From assembly GCA_016185015.1 (NCBI GenBank), contig JACPOI010000001.1:1-64000 (forward strand): a stretch of DNA of 64,000 nucleotides, given 5' to 3'. Positions 16,934-25,880 of the stretch are shown here, piece after piece. Both the position numbers and the translations under genes were made by a program. Source of the DNA: Burkholderiales bacterium (GTDB lineage Bacteria; Pseudomonadota; Gammaproteobacteria; Burkholderiales; Burkholderiaceae_C). The number at the start of each line of letters is the position of its first letter. The first letter of the stretch is position 1. The notes beneath the pieces are model-generated. The model saw only the letters and a program-made list of their open reading frames with translations, was not told the DNA's origin and searched no databases.

Positions 16934-18169
16934 TCAGATCCGTATGGCTTGCGCCGGGTCCATGGCGGCGGCACGCCGCGCCGGGGCGATCGCGGCCAGC
17001 ACGCCGCAGGCGGTGGCGATGCCTGCCACCTTGAGGGCGGTGGCCAGCGGCAGGGTGATGAAAAACAGGGGCAAGCCGTCCGAGCCGCGCACGAAATGGG
17101 TGAACAGCCAGATCAGCGCCACGGCCAGCACGATGCCCAGCGCCGAGCCGATGGCACCGACCACCGCCCCCTGCACCAGGAAGATACGCAGCACCTGGCC
17201 GCGCGTGGCACCCATGGCGCGCAGGATGCCGATCTCGCGGCGCTTCTGCACCACCGACACCACCAGCACGCTGGCAATACCCAGCACCACCACGACCATC
17301 ACCACGCCGCGGATCAGCGCCGTGCTGACCGACTGCGCGTTGAGCGCCGAGACCAGCTGGGCATTGTTCTCCTGCCAGCTCTCGACCTTGTAGGGGTAAC
17401 GCTGGCGCAGCTGTGCGGCGAGCTCACTGGCGGTCCACACGTCCTTGAGTGTCATGTCCAGCACGGTGGCGCCGCCGGGCAGGCCCAGCAGGCTTTGCGC
17501 CGCGCGCAGCGGCACGATGACGGTGCGACGGTTCAGGTCGCGCACGCCCAGGTCCACCAGCGCGGTCACGCGCAGGGCGTCGCTCACGTTGCGGCCGCCC
17601 ACCGTGGTCTGCAGGGTCACGCGGTCGCCCACGCGCACACCCAGGTCGGCCGCGAGGTCGCGCCCGAGGATGGCCTCGCCCGGCTCCAGCCGCGCCGTGC
17701 CGCTGACCACCTTGCTGCGCAGGCCGACGATGCGGTCGTAGCGGTCGAGTTCCACGCCCATGAGGGCGATGGCCTGCGTGGCCTCGCCGCGCAGCGCCAG
17801 GCCCGAGCCCGAGACCATGGGTGAGACGGCGGCAATCGCGTCCATCTGTTCCAGCAGTGGCAGCAGGGCCTGCCAGTTGGCCACCGAGCGCAGGCGCTGC
17901 ACACGCGGCTGCGTTTCGGTCAGGGCCGGGGTGCCGTCGGCCAGGCGGGCCGGCGTCACCGCGTCGTCCAGCGAGCGCAGGGTGATGTGGGCCTGCGCGC
18001 CCAGGGTCTTGGTCAGGGTGCTGCCCTGCAGGCCGGAGATGAGCGCCGAGATATAGGCCACCACGGCCACGCCGGCGGCGACGCCGACGATGATGAGCAG
18101 GGTCTGCATGCGGCCCTCGCGCAGGAAGCGCAAGGCAACGCGGAGTTCGAAGCCGAGCCAGGACACCAT
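16934..18169 (-). CDS. MacB/FtsX-type ABC transporter permease
   Basis: A 411-residue permease. An N-terminal transmembrane helix (LLIIVGVAAGVAVVAYISAL) is followed by a large periplasmic MacB-PCD-like domain, then three C-terminal helices of the FtsX domain (VVMVVVVLGIASVLVV, FLVQGAVVGAIGSALGIVLA, ATACGVLAAIAPARRAA). The QKRREIGILRAMGATRGQVL segment is the conserved coupling loop of this class. Together with the upstream adaptor and downstream ATPase it forms a mechanotransmission-type exporter rather than an importer. Confidence 0.92.
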   Translation of the reverse strand: MVSWLGFELRVALRFLREGRMQTLLIIVGVAAGVAVVAYISALISGLQGSTLTKTLGAQAHITLRSLDDAVTPARLADGTPALTETQPRVQRLRSVANWQALLPLLEQMDAIAAVSPMVSGSGLALRGEATQAIALMGVELDRYDRIVGLRSKVVSGTARLEPGEAILGRDLAADLGVRVGDRVTLQTTVGGRNVSDALRVTALVDLGVRDLNRRTVIVPLRAAQSLLGLPGGATVLDMTLKDVWTASELAAQLRQRYPYKVESWQENNAQLVSALNAQSVSTALIRGVVMVVVVLGIASVLVVSVVQKRREIGILRAMGATRGQVLRIFLVQGAVVGAIGSALGIVLAVALIWLFTHFVRGSDGLPLFFITLPLATALKVAGIATACGVLAAIAPARRAAAMDPAQAIRI

Positions 18170-18181
18170 GCGTCCCCGGGC

Positions 18182-19348
18182 TCAGCGCCCCATGGCGTTG
18201 GTCAATGCCGAACCGGCGCTGCCCGCCCCATCGGCGCCGCGTGCAGCGGGCGATCCAGACGGTAACCAGGGGACCACCAGCACGGTGACGCGCTGGCCAG
18301 GCTTGAAGGGGGTGCCGGTCAGCACCACATCACCCACGCGCAGGCCCTCCAGCACCTCCACCGCGGCCAGCGTGCGCAGGCCCAGGCGCAGCTGGCGTTC
18401 CTGCACCAGGCCATCCACGGCCACCCAGACGCTGGCGCTGTCGGCACCGACCTTGCGCAACACACCCAGCGGCAGGGCCAGGGCCTGCTCTCGGCGGGCG
18501 GTCTCGACTTCCACCGACAAGGTCATGTCCTCGCGCAAGAAAGCCGGGGGCTCCTGCGTCACGGTGAACTTGACCTCGATGGCACCGCGCTGCGCATCGA
18601 CCACGGGGGCGATGCTCAGCACCTTGGCCGCAAAGCGCTGGCTGGCAAAGGCGTCGGCCACCACGGTGGCACCCTGCCCCACCTGCAGCTGGTCGAGGAA
18701 ACGTTCGTCCACCTGGGCCACGAGCTGCGTGGGCCCGGCCAGGGCCAGGTTCAGCAGGGCCTTGCCCGGCTGCACGATCTGGCCCGGCTCCACCATGCGC
18801 GCCAGCACCCGCGCGTTGGCCGGCGCCTCGATACTGGCCTGCTCCAGGCGCGCGCGCGCGGCGGTGACGGCGGCGTGCGCCGCGCCCTGCTGGGCCACGG
18901 CCACGTCGACCGCGCGCCGCGCTTCATCGAGCTGCGCGGCACTGTAGAAATTCTGCTTGACCAGTTGCTCGGCACGGGCCAGCGTGGCGCGCGCGGCCTG
19001 CAGCGTGGCCTCGGCCTGGCGCTCAGAGGCCACGGCCTGGGCCTCGGCGGCCTTGAGCTCGTCCGTCTCCAGGCGCACCAGCACCTCGCCGCGCTTCACC
19101 TGGGCGCCCTCGCGCACCAGCACCCGCTCGACCCGGCCGGTGACGGTGCTGCCGACCTCGACACGCGAGAGCGTGGCCACGCGGGCCGAGAACTGCAGGG
19201 TGCGCACCAGCGGGCCGGGCTGCATGAGCAGCGCCTCGGCGCGCGGTGCGCGCAGGGCCAGTGCCGTCATGCCCAGCAGTGCCAGCACCAGCAACACGGC
19301 GAAGAGAATCCAACGGGTCTTGCCGGAGAGCTTGAGAAACTTGAGCAT
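18182..19348 (-). CDS. Periplasmic adaptor (MacA-like membrane fusion protein)
   Basis: A 388-residue HlyD/MacA-type adaptor. It has an N-terminal membrane anchor (ILFAVLLVLALLGMTALAL), then a lipoyl half-motif VTGRVERVLVREGAQVKRGE, a long alpha-hairpin (about residues 100-170), the second lipoyl half (NARVLARMVEPGQIVQPGKA) and beta-barrel and membrane-proximal domains (LRVGDVVLTG). It starts the operon with the permease, ATPase and MipA genes. Its start codon is only 2 bp from the end of ruvB on the same strand, so it may be read through from ruvB. Confidence 0.9.
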   Translation of the reverse strand: MLKFLKLSGKTRWILFAVLLVLALLGMTALALRAPRAEALLMQPGPLVRTLQFSARVATLSRVEVGSTVTGRVERVLVREGAQVKRGEVLVRLETDELKAAEAQAVASERQAEATLQAARATLARAEQLVKQNFYSAAQLDEARRAVDVAVAQQGAAHAAVTAARARLEQASIEAPANARVLARMVEPGQIVQPGKALLNLALAGPTQLVAQVDERFLDQLQVGQGATVVADAFASQRFAAKVLSIAPVVDAQRGAIEVKFTVTQEPPAFLREDMTLSVEVETARREQALALPLGVLRKVGADSASVWVAVDGLVQERQLRLGLRTLAAVEVLEGLRVGDVVLTGTPFKPGQRVTVLVVPWLPSGSPAARGADGAGSAGSALTNAMGR

Positions 19349-19349
19349 G

Positions 19350-20408
<1,059 letters not shown>

Positions 20409-20487
20409 GGCCGGAATGGGAAAAGCTGAGGAAAGTAAGTCAACGCTATGCCAGTCTGGGAAGGCTGTTCCGACTATAGCCGACCCC

Positions 20488-20541
20488 GAGGATGGGCTCA
20501 GCGTGTGCGTCATGCGCGGCGCACACGCTGAGCCCATCCTC
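20488..20541. repeat. 22-bp perfect inverted repeat between ruvB and cah
   Basis: The arms 20488-20509 (starting GAGGATGGGCTCAGC) and 20520-20541 (ending GCTGAGCCCATCCTC) are exact reverse complements, separated by a 10-nt loop. The element lies between the divergent starts of ruvB and the carbonic anhydrase gene, so neither gene ends here, and there is no T-tract. It could form a strong hairpin in the leader of one or both transcripts, be a dispersed palindromic repeat of the genome, or be a protein-binding site. Confidence 0.85.
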
Positions 20542-20597
20542 AAGTAATTCGCCCGTATTGCCGATAGGATGGAAAGACGAAAACCCCGAGACTGCCC

Positions 20598-21752
20598 ATG
20601 AAGCCCATCGCCAGCCCCCTGCCCACGGCACGCCTCACCCTGCTGGCCCTCTTGCTGGCCGGCGGCATCGCCAGCGTGCGCGCCGCCGACCCTGCCCCGC
20701 CCCCCGCCGCACCGACGCCGGTGCCTGCCGTGGCCCCGCCCCGTGCGCCGGCCGCCTCGGCACCGGCCTCAGCCCCGGCGCGCGTGGAAGGCACGCGCAC
20801 GGACATCGAATCCCAGCTGCGCGACGCCATGAGCCGGGGCGACCCCAAGACCAAGCGCCTGAACCTCATCGTCGACGGCAAGAGCAGCAACGCCGGTCTG
20901 GCCGCCACGCCCGGCGCCGCCCCGCCTGTCAACCCCGTGGACAACAAACCGCCCGCCGTGGTCGGCCCGCGCCCGCGCGAACCGGGCCTGGTGATCCGTC
21001 AGCAGCGCCCTGCTGCAGCGGCCGCAGCACCCGCGCCGCACAAGGACGTCCACTGGAGCTACGAAGGCGAAGGCGCCCCGACGAACTGGGCCAAGCTCAA
21101 GCCCGACTACGCCACCTGCGCCAGCGGCCAGCGGCAGTCACCCATCCACATCGAGGACAGCGAAACGCTGCGGGGCCCGGCCGAGGCCATCGAGTTCCGC
21201 TACGCGCCCAGCAAGGGCACGGTGCTCAACAACGGCCACACCGTCGAGGTCAAGGTCTATGGCGAGAACAGCCTGACCGTGCGTGGCAACAGCTACCAGC
21301 TGGTGCAGTTCCACTTCCACCACCCGGCGGAAGAGCGCATCAACGGCCAGGGTTACCCCATGGTGGCGCACTTCGTGCATCGCAACGAACAGGGCCAGCT
21401 GGCCGTGCTGGCCGTGCTGCTGGAGCCGGGTGAGGCCAACCCCCTGATCCAGAAGGTCTGGACGCATATGCCGCTGGACGTGAACGACAGCGTACGCCTG
21501 CCGCCGGACCTGATCCACGTGGGCGAGATCCTGCCGCGCGACCAGCGTTATTACCAGTACATGGGCTCGCTGACCACGCCGCCCTGCACCGAGGGCGTGC
21601 TCTGGCTCATCCTCAAGCAGCCGGTCAGCATCAGCCGCGAGCAGCTGCGCCTGTTCGGCCAGCTCTATGCCAACAACGCGCGCCCGGTGCAGCCGCGCCA
21701 CGACCGGCCCGTGCGCGACGCCGTGCTGATCGCCCCGGGCGGGCGGCCTTAG
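20598..21752 (+). CDS. cah: Periplasmic alpha-carbonic anhydrase
   Basis: A 384-residue exported enzyme that interconverts CO2 and bicarbonate. It has a signal peptide ending near VRAA, a Pro/Ala-rich linker to about residue 150, then an alpha-class domain: [25 protein letters not shown], zinc ligands in QFHFHHPAE and VAHFVH, and the C-terminal [14 protein letters not shown] signature. The N-terminal linker of about 120 residues is longer than in typical bacterial alpha-CAs. The gene sits between ruvB and ruvA on the opposite strand and is convergent with ruvA, with only 2 bp between stop codons. Confidence 0.93.
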   Translation: MKPIASPLPTARLTLLALLLAGGIASVRAADPAPPPAAPTPVPAVAPPRAPAASAPASAPARVEGTRTDIESQLRDAMSRGDPKTKRLNLIVDGKSSNAGLAATPGAAPPVNPVDNKPPAVVGPRPREPGLVIRQQRPAAAAAAPAPHKDVHWSYEGEGAPTNWAKLKPDYATCASGQRQSPIHIEDSETLRGPAEAIEFRYAPSKGTVLNNGHTVEVKVYGENSLTVRGNSYQLVQFHFHHPAEERINGQGYPMVAHFVHRNEQGQLAVLAVLLEPGEANPLIQKVWTHMPLDVNDSVRLPPDLIHVGEILPRDQRYYQYMGSLTTPPCTEGVLWLILKQPVSISREQLRLFGQLYANNARPVQPRHDRPVRDAVLIAPGGRP

Positions 21753-21754
21753 TC

Positions 21755-22330
21755 TTACTTCGCCAGCGCCTTGAGCGCGAGCTTGATGCCCTCGCTCACG
21801 CCCACGTCCTTCGGGAGCGCCTTGAGCGCCGCGGCCGCTTCCTTGTCGCTGTAACCCAGGGCCAGCAGGGCTTGCAGGATGTCGGCCTGCGCGTCGCTGC
21901 CGGGCTGCGCGCCGGGCTGGGCCAGGTCGGCCCCCAGCTTGCCCTTGAGCTCCAGCAGCAGGCGCTCGGCCGTCTTCTTGCCGATGCCCGGCACCTTGAC
22001 CAGGCGCCCGGCCTCCTGCAGGCTGACCGCCTGGGCCAGCTCGCCCACGCTCATGCCCGAGAGCACGGCCAGCGCGGTGCGCGGGCCCACACCCGATATC
22101 TTGATGAGTTCACGAAAAGCCTCGCGCTCGACGGCCGTGCCAAAGCCGTAGAGCAGTTGCGCGTCCTCGCGCACCACGAAATGCGTGAGCAGGGCCACCT
22201 TCTCGCCCAGCTGCGGCAGGTTGTAGAAAGTGCTCATGGAGACCTGGACTTCGTAACCCACGCCGTTGCAGTCCACCAGGACCTGGGGGGGATTTTTTTC
22301 GAGGAGGGTGCCGGAGAGCCTGCCGATCAT
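21755..22330 (-). CDS. ruvA: Holliday junction-binding protein RuvA
   Basis: A 191-residue protein with the three RuvA domains: the OB-fold ([20 protein letters not shown]), tandem helix-hairpin-helix motifs ([19 protein letters not shown] and [19 protein letters not shown]), and the C-terminal RuvB-contacting domain ([23 protein letters not shown]). Length is normal. RuvA tetramers hold four-way junctions while RuvB drives branch migration. The expected ruvAB adjacency is broken by the carbonic anhydrase gene; ruvC is not in the window. Confidence 0.96.
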   Translation of the reverse strand: MIGRLSGTLLEKNPPQVLVDCNGVGYEVQVSMSTFYNLPQLGEKVALLTHFVVREDAQLLYGFGTAVEREAFRELIKISGVGPRTALAVLSGMSVGELAQAVSLQEAGRLVKVPGIGKKTAERLLLELKGKLGADLAQPGAQPGSDAQADILQALLALGYSDKEAAAALKALPKDVGVSEGIKLALKALAK

Positions 22331-22370
22331 GGGGCGCCTATCATTGAGGAAAATTTGAAGGAATTATCAG

Positions 22371-23315
22371 TTGATTCTGCGCCACCTCTTCTCGCCGCCC
22401 AACAATGCGCGCCTGGCCCGCCTGTGCGGCCCCGCCGACGAACACCTGCGCATCATCGAGACGGCGCTGAACGTCAAGATCGCCCACCGCCACGAGCAGT
22501 TCAAGGTGGAAGGCCCCAAGAAACAGGCCCAGCGCGGCATGGAAGTGCTGCAGGCGCTGTACGAGATGGCGACCAAGCCCATCGACGATGCCATCGTGCA
22601 GCTGCTGCTGGCCAGCGACAGCTCCATGCCGCTGACCGAAGACGGCGAAGCGCTGCAGACGCGCCGCCACGAGCTGCGCGCACGCACGCCCAACCAAGCC
22701 CATTACCTGGAGAGCATCGCCGGCAACGACATCACCTTTGGCATCGGCCCGGCCGGCACCGGCAAGACCTATCTGGCCGTGGCCTGCGCCGTGGACGCGC
22801 TGGAGCGCAGTGCGGTGCAGCGCATCGTGCTCACGCGCCCGGCCGTGGAAGCCGGCGAGCGCCTGGGTTTCCTGCCCGGCGACCTGACGCAGAAGATCGA
22901 CCCCTATCTGCGCCCGCTCTACGACGCGCTCTACGACCTGATGGGCTACGAGAAAGTGCAGAAGGCCTTCGAGCGCAACGCGCTGGAGATCGCGCCGCTG
23001 GCCTTCATGCGCGGGCGCACGCTGAACAACGCCTTTGTCATCCTGGACGAGGCGCAGAACACCACGCCCGAGCAGATGAAGATGTTCCTCACGCGCATCG
23101 GCTTCGGCTCGCGTGCGGTGGTCACGGGCGACGTGAGCCAGATCGACCTGCCCAAGACGCAACTCAGCGGCCTGATCGACGCCGAACGCGTGCTCAAGCG
23201 CATCAAGGGCATCGCCATCTGCCGCTTCACCAGCGCCGACGTGGTGCGCCACCCGCTGGTGGCGCGCATCGTGGACGCCTACGACAAGCAGCGCAAGCCG
23301 GGAGAAAGTGCATGA
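22371..23315 (+). CDS. ybeZ: PhoH-like ATPase
   Basis: A 314-residue PhoH family protein (YbeZ type), a predicted RNA-linked ATPase that partners YbeY. An N-terminal KH-like region precedes Walker A GPAGTGKTYLA near residue 128 and Walker B FVILDEAQNTTPEQ; the sensor stretch is VVTGDVSQIDLP. The start is TTG 22371, preceded by SD GAAGGA at 22357-22362 with 8-nt spacing. It overlaps ybeY by 4 bp, the conserved phoH-ybeY order, and is divergent from ruvA with 40 bp between starts. Confidence 0.92.
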   Translation: MILRHLFSPPNNARLARLCGPADEHLRIIETALNVKIAHRHEQFKVEGPKKQAQRGMEVLQALYEMATKPIDDAIVQLLLASDSSMPLTEDGEALQTRRHELRARTPNQAHYLESIAGNDITFGIGPAGTGKTYLAVACAVDALERSAVQRIVLTRPAVEAGERLGFLPGDLTQKIDPYLRPLYDALYDLMGYEKVQKAFERNALEIAPLAFMRGRTLNNAFVILDEAQNTTPEQMKMFLTRIGFGSRAVVTGDVSQIDLPKTQLSGLIDAERVLKRIKGIAICRFTSADVVRHPLVARIVDAYDKQRKPGESA

Positions 23316-23764
23316 GCGTGCCGGAACTCGACCTCTCGCTGCAGTTCGGTGCCGCCGTGCCCGACCGCCACAAGAAGCTGCTCATCAAAGCGCGTGTCAC
23401 GCGCTGGATGCGTATGGCCCTGCTGCGCAACGCGGAAATCACCGTGCGCGTCGTCGGCCCCGCCGAAGGCCGCCAGCTGAACCGTGAATACCGCCACAAG
23501 GACTACGCCACCAATGTGCTGACCTTCGACTACGCCATTGAACCGGTGGTCAGTGCCGACCTGGTGCTGTGCGCGCCCGTGGTGGCGAAGGAAGCCAAGG
23601 AACAGGGCAAGACCCTGGAAGAGCACTACGCCCACCTGCTGGTGCACGGCACCCTGCATGCGCAGGGTTACGAGCACGAGACGAACGAGGTGGATGCGCT
23701 GGAGATGGAGGCGCTGGAAGTGCTGATGATGGAAGCGATGGGATACGGGAATCCGTACGAGTGA
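23312..23764 (+). CDS. ybeY: Endoribonuclease YbeY
   Basis: A 150-residue metal-dependent RNase needed for 16S rRNA 3'-end maturation and ribosome quality control. The zinc-binding motif HGTLHAQGYEH near residues 111-121 matches HGxLHxxGYDH, with the usual Asp replaced by Glu. LNREYRHKDYATNVLTF is the conserved substrate-binding segment. The ATG overlaps the phoH stop (ATGA), so the two are translationally coupled. Confidence 0.95.
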   Translation: MSVPELDLSLQFGAAVPDRHKKLLIKARVTRWMRMALLRNAEITVRVVGPAEGRQLNREYRHKDYATNVLTFDYAIEPVVSADLVLCAPVVAKEAKEQGKTLEEHYAHLLVHGTLHAQGYEHETNEVDALEMEALEVLMMEAMGYGNPYE

Positions 23765-23788
23765 GTTACTCAACGTTGGAACGATAAA

Positions 23789-24259
23789 TCAAAGACCCTT
23801 AGGGGCTTTTTTGAGCGTTTCATCGCATGCAGAAATCAGCTTCGTGAAGCCATCTGAGACATCGGAACGCGCCTTTTCGTATTCAGCCTTGCTTCCGTGC
23901 TTCATGTCTTCGCGAATATACCAACCGGCAGCATTTTCTAAATCGCGAAGCGCACTAGCAACCGATTTGTACCGCAAAAATCGACCTGTTGCCGTGCGAA
24001 GAAATTGAACCCTCTCATATGCTTGCCTACGTTCTTCGTCGCCTCGAATATTAAAACGCAACAGATCTTCGACTAGCCGCCCAGCTACATCCTCAAGCTC
24101 CGAAAAACGAACCAGCTCGCGCTCCCAAAGCACTTTGCGGCGCTCTCTCCCCTCAGTGAGGCGCGTCGTCAGAACGAGCGTTACGACTGACACTGCTGCC
24201 GCCACACAAGCCACAACTATGGCGGCATAGTCCCTAAGCACTAAAAAGATCTGATCCAT
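23789..24259 (-). CDS. Unknown membrane-anchored helical protein
   Basis: A 156-residue protein with one N-terminal transmembrane helix (DYAAIVVACVAAAVSVVTLV) and a mostly helical, charged soluble part (GRERRKVLWERELVRFSELE; later DLENAAGWYIREDMKHG). No catalytic motif or known family was recognised. Start taken at ATG 24257-24259, just before the hydrophobic helix. It follows a second small membrane protein with 17 bp between and shares the lower GC content of this patch, suggesting a two-gene acquired unit. Confidence 0.5.
   Translation of the reverse strand: MDQIFLVLRDYAAIVVACVAAAVSVVTLVLTTRLTEGRERRKVLWERELVRFSELEDVAGRLVEDLLRFNIRGDEERRQAYERVQFLRTATGRFLRYKSVASALRDLENAAGWYIREDMKHGSKAEYEKARSDVSDGFTKLISACDETLKKAPKGL
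23791..23812 (+). terminator. Probable terminator of phoH-ybeY
   Basis: AAAG-A-CCC TTA GGG-G-CTTT followed by further T residues gives a hairpin with one mismatch and a T-tract, 26 bp after the ybeY stop. It overlaps the last codons of the convergent minus-strand gene. Confidence 0.5.
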
Positions 24260-24276
24260 AGGTTCTGGCGTTTTTG

Positions 24277-24759
24277 TTAAGTCTGTTCGACGCCGGGGAA
24301 GTGTTGCCTTAGTAACTGCCAATTGCTTTCGCCTGAGACAGTGAACCTCCGGGATATTTCTTTGCATTCGATATTGATGAGGGCGTTTGGCTGAATGATC
24401 TCGGCAGGTTGAAGCTTTTCAATTCTGACTGAAACGACCTCACCAACGGGCCTAGAGCGGAAAATCTTGGAGCCATAGCCATCGCTGGATATCAGGTACG
24501 CCGTTCTGTTCTTCGGATTGAAAACGAGTGCAGCTGGGTCATGATGGTCGGCATCTTGTAGGCGGATAGTCACCCAATCTTCTCCAAGCTCACGATTCAA
24601 CCTCTTGCTATAAGTTGAAAAAGACGAATCCCGTTGGAATTTCTCAATGAGCTTGTACACCCAAATTGCGACTAGCACACAGGCGGCGATTGTGAGTGCT
24701 AACGGAATGTTGCCTTGCAGAAGAGACACGACAAGCGCCATGCCGATGATGTATCGCAT
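24277..24759 (-). CDS. Unknown small membrane protein
   Basis: A 160-residue protein with two closely spaced N-terminal transmembrane segments (IIGMALVVSLLQ and ALTIAACVLVAIWVYKLI). A soluble domain of about 120 residues follows (TIRLQDADHHDPAALVFNPKN, then GYGSKIFRSRPVGEVVSVRIE) that looks beta-rich. No family was recognised. It lies between the BrnA antitoxin gene (20 bp upstream on the same strand) and the other unknown membrane gene. Codon use is less GC-biased than in neighbouring housekeeping genes. Confidence 0.5.
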   Translation of the reverse strand: MRYIIGMALVVSLLQGNIPLALTIAACVLVAIWVYKLIEKFQRDSSFSTYSKRLNRELGEDWVTIRLQDADHHDPAALVFNPKNRTAYLISSDGYGSKIFRSRPVGEVVSVRIEKLQPAEIIQPNALINIECKEISRRFTVSGESNWQLLRQHFPGVEQT

Positions 24760-24779
24760 ATTCTTTACGGGCGTTGGAG

Positions 24780-25076
24780 TCAGGTCTTGCTTTTTGCCTG
24801 AGCACTCTGTGTTCGCCCCCGGTTCGCGGGTCGAGCTGTACTCGCGGCCGCATGCCCCTCCACATACGCATCCACCAGCCGCCGGATCATGCGCTGGTAC
24901 TGCGTGTGGTGTTTCTCGGCCTCGGCCTTGAAAAAATCCACACTCTTCTTGCTCAAGGCTAGCGTGACCTTGACGCCTTCTTCGCGGTAAGCCAGTTCTT
25001 CGGGCGGCGGCAGAAAGTCGCGGACCACGCGGACATCGCCCAAAGGTTCATTGCTGTATTTGATTTTCGCGTTCAT
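24780..25076 (-). CDS. brnA: BrnA-like antitoxin
   Basis: A 98-residue protein whose C-terminal half is a ribbon-helix-helix/CopG-like domain (VKVTLALSKKSVDFFKAEAE, then YQRMIRRLVDAYVEGH). An N-terminal toxin-contacting segment precedes it (IKYSNEPLGDVRVVRDFLPP). BrnA neutralises the BrnT RNase and with it represses the operon. The ATG at 25074-25076 lies inside the 3' end of brnT, a 29-bp overlap, giving the toxin-first order typical of brnTA. Confidence 0.85.
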   Translation of the reverse strand: MNAKIKYSNEPLGDVRVVRDFLPPPEELAYREEGVKVTLALSKKSVDFFKAEAEKHHTQYQRMIRRLVDAYVEGHAAASTARPANRGRTQSAQAKSKT

Positions 25077-25338
25077 AAATAGCCTTGCCTTTGCGCCAGT
25101 AACCGGCGCCAAAAATGCGGATCACGCCATCCCTCCAGGTGAAGCGCACCGTCAGGATGCCGCCGTCCACCTCACCGAAGCAGTAGTGACGCGGCTCGTC
25201 CTGGCTGTGCGTCAGGTCTTCCGCGATCACACGACGAGGGTCAGCAAACGCGTACTGCGCAAGCGCAAACCTCACCCCATGCTTACGCTGGTTTTCGGCA
25301 TCCTTGCTGATATCCCACTCAAAACGAGTTCCGCTCAT
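25048..25338 (-). CDS. brnT: BrnT-like ribonuclease toxin
   Basis: A 96-residue BrnT family toxin, a RelE-fold RNase that inhibits translation. Family landmarks are FEWDISKDAENQRKHGVRF at the N-terminus, the YAFADP and EPRHYCFGEVDGGILTVRFTW segments, and IRIFGAGYWRKGKAIYE at the C-terminus. The normal BrnT ending reads RxISAR/RxAxxxER; here it is IRIFGAGYWRKGK, a modest deviation near the expected active-site Arg. It is followed by the overlapping brnA. Role as a stress or mobile-element stabiliser is inferred. Confidence 0.85.
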   Translation of the reverse strand: MSGTRFEWDISKDAENQRKHGVRFALAQYAFADPRRVIAEDLTHSQDEPRHYCFGEVDGGILTVRFTWRDGVIRIFGAGYWRKGKAIYERENQIQQ

Positions 25339-25375
25339 GGAAGCCTCAGGCTAGCATGCCCTGCGATTCAAGGCA

Positions 25376-25399
25376 ATATAAAAATATGGCTTTTTATAT
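25376..25399. promoter_or_regulatory. AT-only 9-bp dyad between dtd and brnT
   Basis: ATATAAAAA at 25376-25384 and TTTTTATAT at 25391-25399 are exact reverse complements around a 6-nt centre. It follows the dtd stop by 8 bp and precedes brnT on the same strand. It could be a weak terminator for dtd or a site for the BrnTA repressor complex; a TTGCCT hexamer (-35-like) begins just downstream on the minus strand. Confidence 0.4.
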
Positions 25400-25406
25400 G
25401 GAGTTT

Positions 25407-25847
25407 TTAGCGCAATGTCATCGGTATCGTCACCGGCCCATCATTGACCAGATGCACCTGCATGTCCGCCGCAAACTGCCCGGTCTGCACCACCGGATGT
25501 GAAGCCCGCGCCTGCGCCACGAAGTAGTCATAGAGCCGCCGCCCCTCGTCCGGCGGCGCGGCGTTGGTGAAGCTGGGGCGGTTGCCGCCCGAGGTGTCGG
25601 CGGCCAGGGTGAACTGGCTGACGATCAAGAGGCCACCACCCACATCCTGCACGCTGCGGTTCATCTTGCCCGCCTCGTCGCTGAAGATGCGCAGCTTGAG
25701 GATCTTGGCCAGCAGCTTGTCGGCTATGGCTTCGGTGTCGCCGCGTTCGGCGCATACAAAAACGAGCAGGCCCGCGTCGATCTGGCCGATGGTGTGACCA
25801 TCGACCTCGACACGGGCCTGTTTGACGCGTTGGAGCAGGGCGAGCAT
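25407..25847 (-). CDS. dtd: D-aminoacyl-tRNA deacylase
   Basis: A 146-residue DTD enzyme that removes D-amino acids (and glycine) mischarged onto tRNA. The conserved [17 protein letters not shown] stretch contains the SQFTL motif, and NDGPVTIPM near the C-terminus is the second cross-subunit motif. Length and start ([17 protein letters not shown]) are typical. It lies 34 bp after the rhodanese gene on the same strand and may be the last gene of the sulfur operon, though functionally unrelated. Confidence 0.95.
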   Translation of the reverse strand: MLALLQRVKQARVEVDGHTIGQIDAGLLVFVCAERGDTEAIADKLLAKILKLRIFSDEAGKMNRSVQDVGGGLLIVSQFTLAADTSGGNRPSFTNAAPPDEGRRLYDYFVAQARASHPVVQTGQFAADMQVHLVNDGPVTIPMTLR

Positions 25848-25880
25848 GCGGCGTTTATACCGCGAGCTGCCTCTGGCGAT

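Noticed and set aside
15627-17393. Long plus-strand open frame opposite the MipA and ABC transporter genes
   Set aside because: Antisense to well-supported transporter genes, with the usual His/Gln-rich reverse-frame composition.
20488-20541. Palindrome read as an intrinsic terminator
   Set aside because: No gene ends here on either strand and no T-tract follows either arm.
20409-20543. N-terminal extension of RuvB
   Set aside because: It would translate one arm of the 22-bp palindrome and adds 45 non-conserved residues; the GTG at 20406-20408 gives a normal-length RuvB.
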